From: Myxococcales bacterium
Lineage (GTDB): Bacteria > Myxococcota_A > UBA796 > GCA-2862545
Direction: 5' to 3'
DNA: 64,000 bases
Assembly (NCBI GenBank): GCA_019634415.1
Contig: JAHQVJ010000059.1
Coordinates: 1 to 64,000, forward strand
A program made the position numbers and the translations under genes. This document shows positions 41,617 to 51,402 of the stretch, piece by piece. Under the pieces are notes generated by a model that saw nothing but the letters and a program-made list of their open reading frames with translations, did no database searches and was not told where the DNA came from. Positions within the stretch are counted from its first letter, which is position 1. Each line of letters starts with the position of its first letter.

Positions 41617-42677
41617 CACGCCCCCTGCACCGCGCGGCCGATCCAGCCGCCGCCGAGCACGCGGTCGCCCTGGTAGACGACGGCGGCTTGCCCCGGTGCG
41701 ATGGCCCGCACGGGCTCCTCGAAGTGCACCTCGAACCGCTTGCCCTCGCTGCTCACCCGCGCCGCGTTGTGCCGGCCCCGGTGACGGATCCGCACGGTGA
41801 CGGCCTCGTCGGGCTCGGGGCGACGATGCCAGACGGCCCCCGAGGCCACCAGCCCCATCGCTCCGAGGCGGGACGGATCGGTGGTGATGATCACGGCCCG
41901 CTGCTCTGGGTCGATGCGCAGCACGTAGGCGGGCACGCCCATCGCCACGTCCAACCCGCGGCGCTGGCCGACGGTGAACCGGTAGTAGCCGTCGTGACGG
42001 CCCACCTCGGTGCCATCCTCGGTCAAGATGGGGCCGTCCGCGGGTGCGTCGGGGTGCTGCTCGCGGACGAAGCGCGCATGGTCGCCGTCGGGAATGAAGC
42101 AGATCTCCTGGGACTCGGGCTTGTCGGCCACCGCCAGCCCGAGTGCCGCCGCGTGCTCTCGTACCTCGGACTTGGTGAGGCCCCCCAAGGGAAACAGGGT
42201 GCGGCCGAGGGCCTCGGTGGGCATGGGGAACAGGAAGTAGCTCTGATCCTTGTCGGCATCGACGGCCATCGCGAGGCCGGGCCCCTCGACGATGCGGGCG
42301 TAGTGCCCCGTGGCCAGGTGGGACGCCCCCAGGGCCATGGCACGGGTCAGCAGCACCCGGAACTTGAGCACGCCGTTGCACTGGATGCAGGGATTGGGCG
42401 TGCTCCCCGCCAGGTAGGTGTCGGCCAGGTCGCTCATGACGGCCTTGCGGAACGCGTCACGCAGGTTCATGACGTAGAACGGGATCTGCAGGGCGTCGGC
42501 CACCTTCCGCGCGTCCAGGGCGTCGTCGTAGCCGCAGCAGCGCTTGCCCGAGATCGCCGTGGCCGACTCGTCGTGCAGCCGCATGTGCACCCCGATGACC
42601 TCGTGGCCCTGACGCACGAGCAGGCCCGCCACCACCGACGAATCCACGCCTCCCGACATGGCGACTACGACACGCAC
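41616..42677 (-). CDS. mnmA: tRNA 2-thiouridylase MnmA
   Basis: 353 residues from GTG 42677 with GGAGGGA just upstream. Puts sulfur on U34 of the Lys, Glu and Gln tRNAs. The PP-loop is AMSGGVDSSVVAGLL at the start. The catalytic cysteine is in NPCIQCNGVLKF and the second in ESQEICFIPDGDH. The C-terminal beta-barrel with FTVGQRRGL is complete. It needs a cysteine desulfurase such as the one at 14731-15822. First gene of the operon ending in era, divergent from der. Confidence 0.96.
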   Translation of the reverse strand: MRVVVAMSGGVDSSVVAGLLVRQGHEVIGVHMRLHDESATAISGKRCCGYDDALDARKVADALQIPFYVMNLRDAFRKAVMSDLADTYLAGSTPNPCIQCNGVLKFRVLLTRAMALGASHLATGHYARIVEGPGLAMAVDADKDQSYFLFPMPTEALGRTLFPLGGLTKSEVREHAAALGLAVADKPESQEICFIPDGDHARFVREQHPDAPADGPILTEDGTEVGRHDGYYRFTVGQRRGLDVAMGVPAYVLRIDPEQRAVIITTDPSRLGAMGLVASGAVWHRRPEPDEAVTVRIRHRGRHNAARVSSEGKRFEVHFEEPVRAIAPGQAAVVYQGDRVLGGGWIGRAVQGA

Positions 42678-42866
42678 TCTCCCTCCGACGTGGGCTTCTC
42701 GTACCGACCCACAGTGCCCGCGAGAAGGACCGGGGCTCTGGCGAACCCCGATGGGACCCTTCCCGAGGGCACCGTAGGTCGCGAAGCCCTCGAGAATCTG
42801 TTGCTCGTGGACGTACCGGGTGGGCTTTATCGCGGCGGGACCGGGGTGCGCACGAGGTCGCCACCG

Positions 42867-42872
42867 TATACT
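42867..42872 (+). promoter_or_regulatory. candidate -10 element for der
   Basis: TATACT, a near-consensus -10 hexamer, lies 20 bases before the der start codon in a 215-base divergent gap (42678-42892) otherwise empty of features. No recognisable -35 sits at the normal distance, so this is a weak promoter or one needing an activator. Transcription would start at about 42879, leaving a very short leader. Confidence 0.35.
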
Positions 42873-42892
42873 GCCGCTTGGCAGGGGGAGTG

Positions 42893-44260
42893 ATGCGGCT
42901 GCCCGTCGTTGCGGTCGTCGGACGGCCCAACGTTGGCAAATCCACGCTGTTCAATCGGCTCGTCGGGTTCAAGAAGGCGGTGGTGCACGACCGGCCCGGG
43001 GTGACCCGGGATCGGCTGTACGAAGAGACGGACGTGCTCGAGCGGCGCGTGCTCCTCATCGACACCGGCGGAATCGAGCCCGAGACGGAGTCCGATCTGC
43101 TGACGTCGATGCGTCGACAGTCGGTGGTGGCCATCGAGGAGGCCGACGTCATCTTGCTGGTGGTGGACGGCCGGGCGGGCATCACGCCGGCGGACGCCGA
43201 CGTGGCGGACCTGCTGCGGCGCAGCTCGAAGCCGGTGATCGTGGCGGTCAACAAGATCGACGGCCCGAAGCAGGAGGATCTGGCGGCGGAGTTCTGGTCC
43301 ATGGGCATGGAGCCGCTGCTGTCGGTGAGTGCGGCCCATGGTCGCGGCATCTACGAGCTGTGTGCGGCGGTGGTGGACGCCCTGCCGCCGCGAGCCGAGG
43401 GCGACGAGGAGCTCGGCACCCTCTTGGACGAGGCCGACGAGGGTGGACCCATCCGGATCGCCGTGGTGGGACGCCCCAACATCGGCAAGTCCACCCTGGT
43501 GAACGCGCTGCTGGGCGAAGAGCGGCACGTGGTCGACAACGTGCCGGGTACCACCATGGACCCGGTGGACTCCGCCCTACAGGTGGACGGGCGTGACTAC
43601 CTTCTGGTGGACACGGCGGGGGTGCGCAAGAAGGCCCGGATCGGCGACCAGCTGGAGCGCTTCGTGTCGCTGCGGGCCATTCGGGCCATCGAGCGCTGCC
43701 ACGTCACGTTGCTGATGATCGACGGCACCGAGGGCCCCACCGACCAGGACGCGAAGCTGGCGCAGCTGGTCAACGATCGCGGCCGGGCGCTGGTGGTGCT
43801 GGTGAACAAGTGGGATCTCACCCGCGACGACCCCGACATCGACGCGCGCTCCACCGAGGACTCCCTCGAGCGACGGCTGCCCCACGCCACCTGGGCGCCG
43901 CACCTGTTCATCTCGGCCAAGACGGGCAAGGGCCTTCACCGGGTGTTGCCCATGGTGGACAGCGTGTACGCAGAGTTCGATCGGCGGATCACCACGGCCA
44001 ACGTGAACCGCTTCCTGGAGGCAGCGGTGGCGGCCCACACGCCGCCGCAGCGCTACCACCACCCGGTGCGGCTGTACTACGCCACCCAGACCCGCGTGCG
44101 GCCGCCCACCTTCGCCGTCTTCTCGAACACCCCGGACGGGGTGGGGCCGGCGTATCGACGCTACCTGGTGAACCGCCTGCGAGACGCCTTCGGCTTCGAG
44201 GGTACCCCCATTCGTCTGCACCTCAAGCGTCGCCGAAAGCTGGGAGAGGAGGCGGGGTGA
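42893..44260 (+). CDS. der: GTPase Der (EngA)
   Basis: 455 residues with two tandem GTPase domains and a C-terminal KH-like domain, needed for 50S maturation. Domain 1: GRPNVGKST, DTGG, NKID. Domain 2: GRPNIGKST near residue 192, DTAG and NKWD. The C-terminal part has NRFLEAAVAAHTPP and ends in basic LKRRRKLGEEAG. ATG 42893 follows AGGGGGAG. Its stop overlaps the mutL GTG by four bases. Confidence 0.97.
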   Translation: MRLPVVAVVGRPNVGKSTLFNRLVGFKKAVVHDRPGVTRDRLYEETDVLERRVLLIDTGGIEPETESDLLTSMRRQSVVAIEEADVILLVVDGRAGITPADADVADLLRRSSKPVIVAVNKIDGPKQEDLAAEFWSMGMEPLLSVSAAHGRGIYELCAAVVDALPPRAEGDEELGTLLDEADEGGPIRIAVVGRPNIGKSTLVNALLGEERHVVDNVPGTTMDPVDSALQVDGRDYLLVDTAGVRKKARIGDQLERFVSLRAIRAIERCHVTLLMIDGTEGPTDQDAKLAQLVNDRGRALVVLVNKWDLTRDDPDIDARSTEDSLERRLPHATWAPHLFISAKTGKGLHRVLPMVDSVYAEFDRRITTANVNRFLEAAVAAHTPPQRYHHPVRLYYATQTRVRPPTFAVFSNTPDGVGPAYRRYLVNRLRDAFGFEGTPIRLHLKRRRKLGEEAG

Positions 44261-45990
44261 GCGAGGTGGAGGTCTCGGGGGTCCGCATCCTCGAAGAGCG
44301 CGTCATCGACCAGATCGCGGCGGGCGAGGTGGTGGAGCGTCCGGCGTCGGTGGTGAAGGAGCTTTTGGAGAACGCGCTGGACGCAGGCGCGAGCCACGTG
44401 GACGTGACCCTGCGCGACGGCGGCAAGACACTGATCCAGGTGGCCGACGATGGCCGAGGCATGTCGCAACAGGACGCGCTGCTGTGCATCGAGCGGCACG
44501 CCACGTCCAAGATCTGGACGATGGGAGACCTGCAGCAGGTGGGCACCTTCGGCTTCCGCGGAGAAGCGCTGCCCTCGATCGCGGCGGTGAGTCGGTTCGA
44601 GCTGATCACCTGTGTGGCGGGGGCGGAGGAGGGCACCCGGGTGCGCCTGGAGGGCGGCACGCTGACGGACGTGCGCGAGGTGGGGGCGGCGAAGGGCACG
44701 GTGGTGCGGGCGCGCAGCCTGTTCTTCAACCTGCCCGCGCGTCGCGCGTTCCTGCGGGCGACGTCCACGGAGCTGGGGCACTGCGTGCAGGCGGTGGTGC
44801 GAGCAGCGCTGGTGCGGCCGGACGTGGGGGTGAGCCTGACCCACGGGGGGCGGCGCTTGGTGGACGCCCCGATCTGCGCCGAGGACGCTGCAGCGGGGCC
44901 GCTGGTGGAGCGGGCGGCGGCGCTGCTGGGCAGCGATGCGCGCAAGCTGGTAGCGGTGGAGGCGTCCGACGGGGGATTGCAGCTGCGGGGGGTCGCGTCG
45001 CCTCCGGGCGTGGACCGCGCGAACCGCAACGGCTCGGTGTACGTGTACGTGAACGGCCGGTGGGTGCGCGACATGGTGCTGCGGCGCGCCATCGCGGAGG
45101 CCTACCGCGACCGGGTGCCGCGGGGCCGGCATCCGCTGGTGGTGTTGGACGTGCGGCTGCCGGGCAGCGGCGTGGACGTGAACGTGCATCCGGCGAAGGC
45201 GGAGGTGCGCTTCGCGGATCCGGCCGCCGTGGGGCGCTTCGTGGCGAGTCAGCTGCGGGCGGCGGTGAGCGGCATCTCAGTGCCGCAGCCGGTGGATGCA
45301 TCGATGCCCGGGCTGCCCTTCGCGCCGGACGACGAGCTGCCGCCCTCGCCGCCGCCGCGTGGGTTCTTGGCCGCGGTGGAGGCGCTGCCGGAGGCAGGTG
45401 GCTCGACACAGCCCGTGCCCGTGCCACAGCCCGTCCCCGTGGTCGCCGAGCCCAGTGCGCGGGACGCTTCGGTGGCGCCACCGCAGGAGGAGGGCGACGG
45501 CCGGGTGGCGGTGCTGGGCGTCATCGGTGGGCGCTATGCCGTGGGCGACCGTGGCGGTGCTGTGTGGGTGCTGGACGCAGGAAGGCTGGGCCGTCGACTG
45601 GCGGCGTCCCGGGCGGAGGGGCCCGGCAAGCGGCTGCTGGTGCCGGTGGTGATTCGGCTGTCGCCAGCCGAGGTGCAGGCGGCCGAGGCGCACACCGAGT
45701 CGCTGGCGGAGCTGGGGTTGGATCTGGCGCGGTTCTCGCCGACGGAGCTGGCGGTGCGCGCAATCCCGGGGGCGCTGGCCGATGCGGATCCCGTGGCGCT
45801 GGCGCAGGTGGCGCTGTCGGCGCTGTCGAAGGGAGCAGATGTGCGGGAGGCCTGGGGGCAGCGGCTGTCGCCGGCTGCGGTTTCGGGGGATCCGATCGAG
45901 GTGCGAACCTGGTTGGCGTGGGCGGAGGAGGCGGGTGTGCCGGTGGCGGTGGCTCAGATCGACCCGGCGGACCTCGTGAAGGCGCGATAG
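44257..45990 (+). CDS. mutL: mismatch repair protein MutL lacking endonuclease motifs
   Basis: 577 residues from GTG 44257. The N-terminal GHKL ATPase is intact: VVKELLENALDAGA, DDGRGM and TFGFRGEALPSI. After a Pro-rich linker (about 350-410) comes a MutL C-terminal domain (RYAVGDRGGAVWVLDAGRLGRRL... RLLVPVVIRLSPAEV). The metal-binding DQHA..E motif is replaced by DAGRLGRRL, and the C-terminal CPHGRP motif is absent; the protein ends QIDPADLVKAR. So it resembles endonuclease-free MutL as in E. coli, which relies on MutH. No mutH is in the window. MutS is at 59720-62332. Confidence 0.92.
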   Translation: MSEVEVSGVRILEERVIDQIAAGEVVERPASVVKELLENALDAGASHVDVTLRDGGKTLIQVADDGRGMSQQDALLCIERHATSKIWTMGDLQQVGTFGFRGEALPSIAAVSRFELITCVAGAEEGTRVRLEGGTLTDVREVGAAKGTVVRARSLFFNLPARRAFLRATSTELGHCVQAVVRAALVRPDVGVSLTHGGRRLVDAPICAEDAAAGPLVERAAALLGSDARKLVAVEASDGGLQLRGVASPPGVDRANRNGSVYVYVNGRWVRDMVLRRAIAEAYRDRVPRGRHPLVVLDVRLPGSGVDVNVHPAKAEVRFADPAAVGRFVASQLRAAVSGISVPQPVDASMPGLPFAPDDELPPSPPPRGFLAAVEALPEAGGSTQPVPVPQPVPVVAEPSARDASVAPPQEEGDGRVAVLGVIGGRYAVGDRGGAVWVLDAGRLGRRLAASRAEGPGKRLLVPVVIRLSPAEVQAAEAHTESLAELGLDLARFSPTELAVRAIPGALADADPVALAQVALSALSKGADVREAWGQRLSPAAVSGDPIEVRTWLAWAEEAGVPVAVAQIDPADLVKAR

Positions 45991-46014
45991 CGGGCGTCGT
46001 TGCTGGAGGTCGCC

Positions 46015-46509
46015 TTGGTTCTGTTGTTGGCTGCGTCGATGACGTCACAGGCTCACGCCAAAGATCCGTGCAAGTCGGTGGTCACCCACGAGACGGCGTT
46101 CGGGGAGACGGCGCGCGGCCGCGTGGTCTACGTGGGGATCGGTCGGTATCTGGCGATCTCGTTGACCGAAGAGGACGGCGCCCGGGAGTTCCGCGTGATG
46201 TACGTTCGGCGCGGAGACGTGGACGTGGTGGTTCCGGTTGGGGCGGAGGGGGACATCCGGCTGGCGGATGGGACCACCCTCACGCTGCCGAGCAGCGAGG
46301 CCGCCTCGCCGGTGACGAACGCCAACGATGCAGGGGTGTTCACCCAGTGGCAGATCCCGTACGTCGTGGATGCGTCGACGCTGGCGAAGCTCGCGGCGTC
46401 ACCCGTCATCGCGGTGCGGACGGAGATCGGCGAGCCGCTGTCCTTCGAGATCAAGGACAAGAAGTCGAAGCGTCTGATGGACGTGGCGCGGTGCTTTCAG
46501 GCGGGCTGA
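46015..46509 (+). CDS. secreted protein of unknown function
   Basis: 164 residues from TTG 46015, chosen for GGAGG five bases upstream; TTG 46000 is in frame too. A signal-like N terminus (LVLLLAASMTSQAHA) precedes the mature part beginning KDPC. The rest is a small beta-rich domain with two cysteines near the ends (Cys in KDPCKS and ARCFQAG) that could form a disulfide. No family recognised. It lies 24 bases after mutL and converges with the next gene across 8 bases. Confidence 0.6.
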   Translation: MVLLLAASMTSQAHAKDPCKSVVTHETAFGETARGRVVYVGIGRYLAISLTEEDGAREFRVMYVRRGDVDVVVPVGAEGDIRLADGTTLTLPSSEAASPVTNANDAGVFTQWQIPYVVDASTLAKLAASPVIAVRTEIGEPLSFEIKDKKSKRLMDVARCFQAG

Positions 46510-46517
46510 TCCAAGGC

Positions 46518-47543
46518 TCACTCTTGGCACGGCTCCGGCAGATCCAGGAGCAGGCGAGGCGAGCTGGAGTTCGACAGCAGCCTGAGCTCCTCGAGTCGGT
46601 CCTCGACGCCGAGCTGGCCCTGTAGGGCGGCCGTGATGGACGCATTGGCCTGCAACATCTCCTCGCTCAGGCCAGCTGCCAGCGGCGCGCAAGCGCTGTG
46701 GTTCGCGATGACCTCCTCTGCGGCGACGTAGGCGTCGTTGACGTAGAACCGTCCGCCCCAGACTCGATGGGCGACCTCGCTCACGGAGTTGCGGTGGTCG
46801 ATGGTGAGGTGAGCCGCCTCGTGGGTGAGGGTGAAGACCGCCCCGTCCACGAAGTAGCGAAGCTGGTTCTCTCGGGCATCGGCGGACCCGTAGACGAACC
46901 GGCTGCCGCGGCGCGGATCGCCCCCGAGCACGGTCTCGCGGTGCAGCGAGATCACCGCGGTATTCGCGAAGATCGTCTCTGCACCTTCCGGCTCGCCGGG
47001 GCCGAGGATGGTCACCGCGGCACCGACATCGCGAGGGGTGGCATCGAGGGAGAGCACGAGCTCCTCCACGTGGTTCCGCCACCCACAGCAGTCGAGCGTG
47101 GGATCTGTCGGCGGATGGCGTAGCTCGGCGAGGAGGTCCGCAGCCCCCGGGTGGTCGCTGCGCAGGATCGACAGCGCTTGGGCTGTGAGGACGGCGAGCT
47201 CGAGGTCGGCGACGCCGTCGCTGGCGACCGAGATCGTGACGTCGTCGTAGCGCAGCAGGCGCCTGGGCCCCTCGAGCTCGGCGCGGTGCGCGAGGGCATC
47301 CGGGGCGAGCACGTTGCCGAAGTCGGTCTCCTGCGGGACGAGACCAGCCTCGAGGAGGCTCTGCTCCCCGAGATCGTGCAGCTCGTTGCAGACGGACGGC
47401 GCTCGGAGCGACAGCGCCGCTTGCTCGTCGGCAAGCGCGGACTCGACGTCGCACAGGGTGGGAGCCTCGCTTGTCGAGGGTTGGGTCGACGCCACCTGCG
47501 GGGTGCAGGCCACGAGTGCGGCGATGGGGTGCAGGCGCATCAT
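46518..47543 (-). CDS. lipoprotein with zinc-metallopeptidase-like HEAAH motif
   Basis: 341 residues from ATG 47543 or the next ATG 47540, with GAGG upstream. A short signal ends in lipobox LVAC (Cys13). The body is helical and acidic. HEAAH at 241-245 within VFTLTHEAAHLTIDH, followed by EE at 276-277, fits a zincin-type metal site (HExxH plus downstream Glu). Eight or more cysteines suggest disulfides outside the cytoplasm. No named peptidase family was recognised, so protease activity is inference. Divergent from miaA with only 30 bases between starts. Confidence 0.65.
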   Translation of the reverse strand: MMRLHPIAALVACTPQVASTQPSTSEAPTLCDVESALADEQAALSLRAPSVCNELHDLGEQSLLEAGLVPQETDFGNVLAPDALAHRAELEGPRRLLRYDDVTISVASDGVADLELAVLTAQALSILRSDHPGAADLLAELRHPPTDPTLDCCGWRNHVEELVLSLDATPRDVGAAVTILGPGEPEGAETIFANTAVISLHRETVLGGDPRRGSRFVYGSADARENQLRYFVDGAVFTLTHEAAHLTIDHRNSVSEVAHRVWGGRFYVNDAYVAAEEVIANHSACAPLAAGLSEEMLQANASITAALQGQLGVEDRLEELRLLSNSSSPRLLLDLPEPCQE

Positions 47544-47573
47544 GATCCCTCGTGGTGTGGTTCGGAACGGCGT

Positions 47574-48458
47574 ATGAGTGGGTCCATGGTGTTGGTGATT
47601 GCTGGGCCCACCTCCGCAGGGAAGACCACTGCAGCACTCGAGGTGGCAGAGCGCTTCGATGCGGTGGTGCTCTCGGCAGACGCGATGCAAGTCTACCGAG
47701 GGCTAGACATCGGTACCGGGAAGGCCACGGCCGAGGAGCAGGCACGGGTGCCGCACTACGGCATCGATCTGGTGGAGGTGGACGAGTCCTTCGACGCGGG
47801 CGACTTCGTGGCGCTGAGCGACCACGTGATCGCACGCCACGAGCGGGTTGTCGTGGCGGGCGGCACGAGCCTGTACCTGCGGTCGCTGCTGCGGGGACTG
47901 GTGCAGACGCCGCCGGTGGATCCGGAGCTGCGGGCTCGCATCGAAGCGGAAGGGGATCTGCACGCCCGCTTGATGGTGGTGGATCCGACGCTGGCGCAGC
48001 GCGTCCACCCGAACGACACGGTGCGGCTGGTGCGAGGGCTGGAGGTGCACGCGCAGACGGGACAGCAGCTGTCGGAGCTGCAGGAGGCCCACGCACGGGC
48101 ACCGGATCGAGTGGCCCATCGGGCGCTCTGGCTGGACCGATCCGACCTGGCGGAGCGCATCGACGCGCGGGTGCTGCAGATGATGGAGGCGGGGTACGTG
48201 GACGAGGTTCGCAACGTACTGGATGCCGGTCACGCCCGCACGCTCAAGCCGCTACAGTCGCTCGGATATCGGCACCTGTGCGATCACCTGCTGGACGGGC
48301 TGGAGCTGAAAGAGGCGGTCCGACGTACGCAGCGCGACACCCGACACTTTGCACGGAAGCAACGCACGTGGATGCGGGGGCTGGGCTTCGAGCGGGTGGA
48401 GGCCGGCCACCAGCAGCGAGCGCTGGCGCTGGCAGCGGAGGTGTTCGGTGACCTCTGA
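47574..48458 (+). CDS. miaA: tRNA dimethylallyltransferase MiaA
   Basis: 294 residues from ATG 47574 (ATG 47586 also possible). Prenylates A37 of tRNAs reading UNN codons. The P-loop GPTSAGKTTAALEVA, DAMQVYRGLDIGTGKAT, VVAGGTSLYLRSLL and the C-terminal RDTRHFARKQRTWMRGL are all present. Often sits beside mutL in bacteria; here two secreted-protein genes separate them. Its stop lies in the left arm of a perfect 13-bp inverted repeat. Confidence 0.95.
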   Translation: MSGSMVLVIAGPTSAGKTTAALEVAERFDAVVLSADAMQVYRGLDIGTGKATAEEQARVPHYGIDLVEVDESFDAGDFVALSDHVIARHERVVVAGGTSLYLRSLLRGLVQTPPVDPELRARIEAEGDLHARLMVVDPTLAQRVHPNDTVRLVRGLEVHAQTGQQLSELQEAHARAPDRVAHRALWLDRSDLAERIDARVLQMMEAGYVDEVRNVLDAGHARTLKPLQSLGYRHLCDHLLDGLELKEAVRRTQRDTRHFARKQRTWMRGLGFERVEAGHQQRALALAAEVFGDL

Positions 48459-48491
48459 TCGCGACAATCGACTCCGTTGATTGTCGCGATC
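48457..48491. terminator. perfect 13-bp inverted repeat after miaA
   Basis: GATCGCGACAATC (48457-48469) and GATTGTCGCGATC (48479-48491) pair without mismatch around a 9-base loop. The left arm includes the last bases of the miaA TGA stop. It lies between miaA and the convergent end of the caspase-like operon (48555), so it may be a bidirectional terminator, although no T-tract follows on either side. Confidence 0.55.
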
Positions 48492-48554
48492 GAGCGGAGC
48501 GCGCCTGATCCGGGGTTGCAGTGGGACTGGAACAAGCGAGCGGTGTCGCGCCAC

Positions 48555-49180
48555 CTACGGCAGCGCCACCAGGTCCACCCCCTGGAACTCCGTACGCCGC
48601 CCCGCCGACGCCGCGGGCTGCCACCCTCCGCAGTCCAGCGAGCGATCCCGGTACAGCGTGAGGCCCGACACCAGCTCGTCGAAGCGGCAGTAGGCGTCGG
48701 AGAAGGCCGCGCGGCCTGTCGATCCGTCCACCATCAAGGCGAATCGCTCAGCCGCCGCCACCAGCTTGCCGTTCGTCACCGACACCGTATCGGTCAGCGA
48801 CGGCTGAGCGTCCGCAAACCATCCGAGCAGCCGCCCCGGATCTGCGCCCACGTCCCAGCTCGCGCCCGGGTCCGGATCCACCAGCAGGACCACCCCGAAG
48901 GCGACCGGAGTGGAGGGGTCGAAATCGGGAGGCCGGGGCACGCACAGGTCTGCCGCCAACGCCGGCGGGCCGAGCACCTCCAGCTCGTACGTGAGCAGCT
49001 GCGGAACGAAGGGCGGCACCGAGGTCTCCACGCACAGCTCACCCTGCACGGCGGTCACCCAGACCACAGCGGCCTCGGCGTCGCCTCCCTCGATCTGCAG
49101 CTCGGGGTCCACGGCGCCGCGAAGGCGAAGGAACGTCGGTCCCATCGCTGGCTCCGTGCACGCTCCCAGCAGCGCGAGGA

Positions 49181-49184
<4 letters not shown>
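48555..49184 (-). CDS. lipoprotein of unknown function (operon gene 6)
   Basis: 209 residues. A very short signal with lipobox LLGAC (Cys9), so probably membrane-anchored outside the cytoplasm. The mature part is beta-rich and acidic, with LLTYELEVLGPPALAADLCV and AFGVVLLVDPDPGASWDVG, and several cysteines. No family recognised. ATG overlaps the previous gene's stop by four bases, making it the last gene of the ECF sigma/caspase-like operon. Confidence 0.65.
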
Positions 49185-49881
<697 letters not shown>

Positions 49882-49885
<4 letters not shown>

Positions 49886-51402
49886 CGCAGCGACCTCCGT
49901 AGCCCGAGCCGGCCGGACACCACGGGCAGCAGCGTGCGCGCGTCCCGACTGGCCAGCCCCGCGTCCACCCAGCTGGCCAGTGCCCAGCGGTCCAGCGGGA
50001 CCTCGAGACCAACGCCCGCGGCGAGCCCCGCCAGCGGTGAGTGCTGCAGCTCGGGCGCGTCCGCCTGGCCGTACCATTCGCCCCACACGGGGTGAGGAGC
50101 ACGCTGGACGCGATGCGAGGCCCTCCCTGCGGTGAGCGCCAGCCCCGGCGCCAAGACCAGATCCGGTCCCGTGATCTCGCGCATCCAGGTGAGCTGGACG
50201 GCGAGCAGGGTGTCGGAGCCTTGCTGCCAGGGCGTCGAGATGGGCAGCGTGCCTGCCCGAACCCCCACACCGACGGCGTGGCCGCGACCCAGCGCTCGCT
50301 GCAGGTTCAGGAAGGCTCCGTGGCTGCCCAGGTCCACCGCATAGCCCACGTCCACGGACCAGGGCGTGGGGTCGAAGGTGCCGCCCCTTGCTCGCACACC
50401 GCGGACCGATCGCAGCTGCTCGTCGGGGGCGAACACCGTCCAGGTGCCGTCGGGAACGACCAGGGTGCCCATGGACACGCTGCCTCCCGCCACGCTGAGC
50501 ACCTCGTAGCGACCCGCAGGTAGCGCCAGCGAGGTGCCGCCCCCCTTCGGCACCTCGGCCACCACCCGCTCGCCAGCGGCGTCCAGCACCAACAAGGGCG
50601 CACTCACGGGGCCGGGCACCCGAACGCCCGTCGGGCTCGCCCCCACGTTCGTCAGCGCGAACCCGGCGAGGTCCCCGGACCAGCGTGGCTGCTGCAGTCG
50701 ACCCAGATCCGCTGCGGCTGCGGCGGTGTGGGTCCGCACGAAGGCGTAGAGCTCACCGAGGGTGACCTGCTGGTCGGCATCGGTATCGGCCGCGCCTCGA
50801 GCACCCGAGAGGAAGAAGTGGGTGAACAACGCCCCTCGCCGGTCCTCCACCTCGAAGGAGCGCTCCTCGGGACCGCTGCTCGTGAGCCAGGCCTCGTCGG
50901 TGGGCGGCGTGAAGCCTTGCGGCCGGTCGCTGACCTGCACCAGCTGCGCCCCGCGTGAGCGCGCGATGGTGCCAGCATGACAGGCGTCGAGCACCACCAC
51001 CCGGTCGCTGGCTGGCACCACGCGGATGGCCGCCTTCAGATCCGGCAGCGGCAGTACCTCGCCATCGATGTGCAACCCGTCCACCCCTGCATGTCCGGCG
51101 TAGAAGGTGAACAGCCGCGGCGTGCCACCGTTGCTGGCGACCTCCTGGGCGCGCACCGTCAGACGGGTGAGGGTGCGGTAGACCTCGTCGACCGAGGCGT
51201 CGGGCACCACCCAGACGTCGCCAGGTCCATAGCCGCCGAGGGTGAGCAGCATGTCCGCCACGCGCGAGGCGTCTTGATCGGCGTAGACCAGAGGCAGCTC
51301 GTCGGGCATGCCGTGGTTGGACGAGACCACCAAGGCCAGGCGCACCTCACCGTCCGCTCCAGAGGCGGAGGCGAGGGTGGCCATGGCCAGGCCGAGCATC
51401 AT
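49882..51402 (-). CDS. exported caspase-like cysteine protease (operon gene 4)
   Basis: 506 residues from ATG 51402. A short signal-like N terminus (MMLGLAMATLASASG) suggests export. The caspase fold (about 20-245) has the catalytic histidine in FTFYAGHAG (His104) and the catalytic cysteine in VVVLDACHAGT (Cys141). A canonical EF-hand loop DTDADQQVTLGE at 206-217 may bind Ca2+. A PEGA-like segment (LALPAGRYEVLSVAGG) follows. The last 170 residues alternate polar and hydrophobic (VDVGYAVDLGSHGAFLNLQRA... VSGRLGLRRSLR), like an outer-membrane beta-barrel or a barrel-like repeat. Overlaps both neighbours by four bases. The substrate is unknown. Confidence 0.82.
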
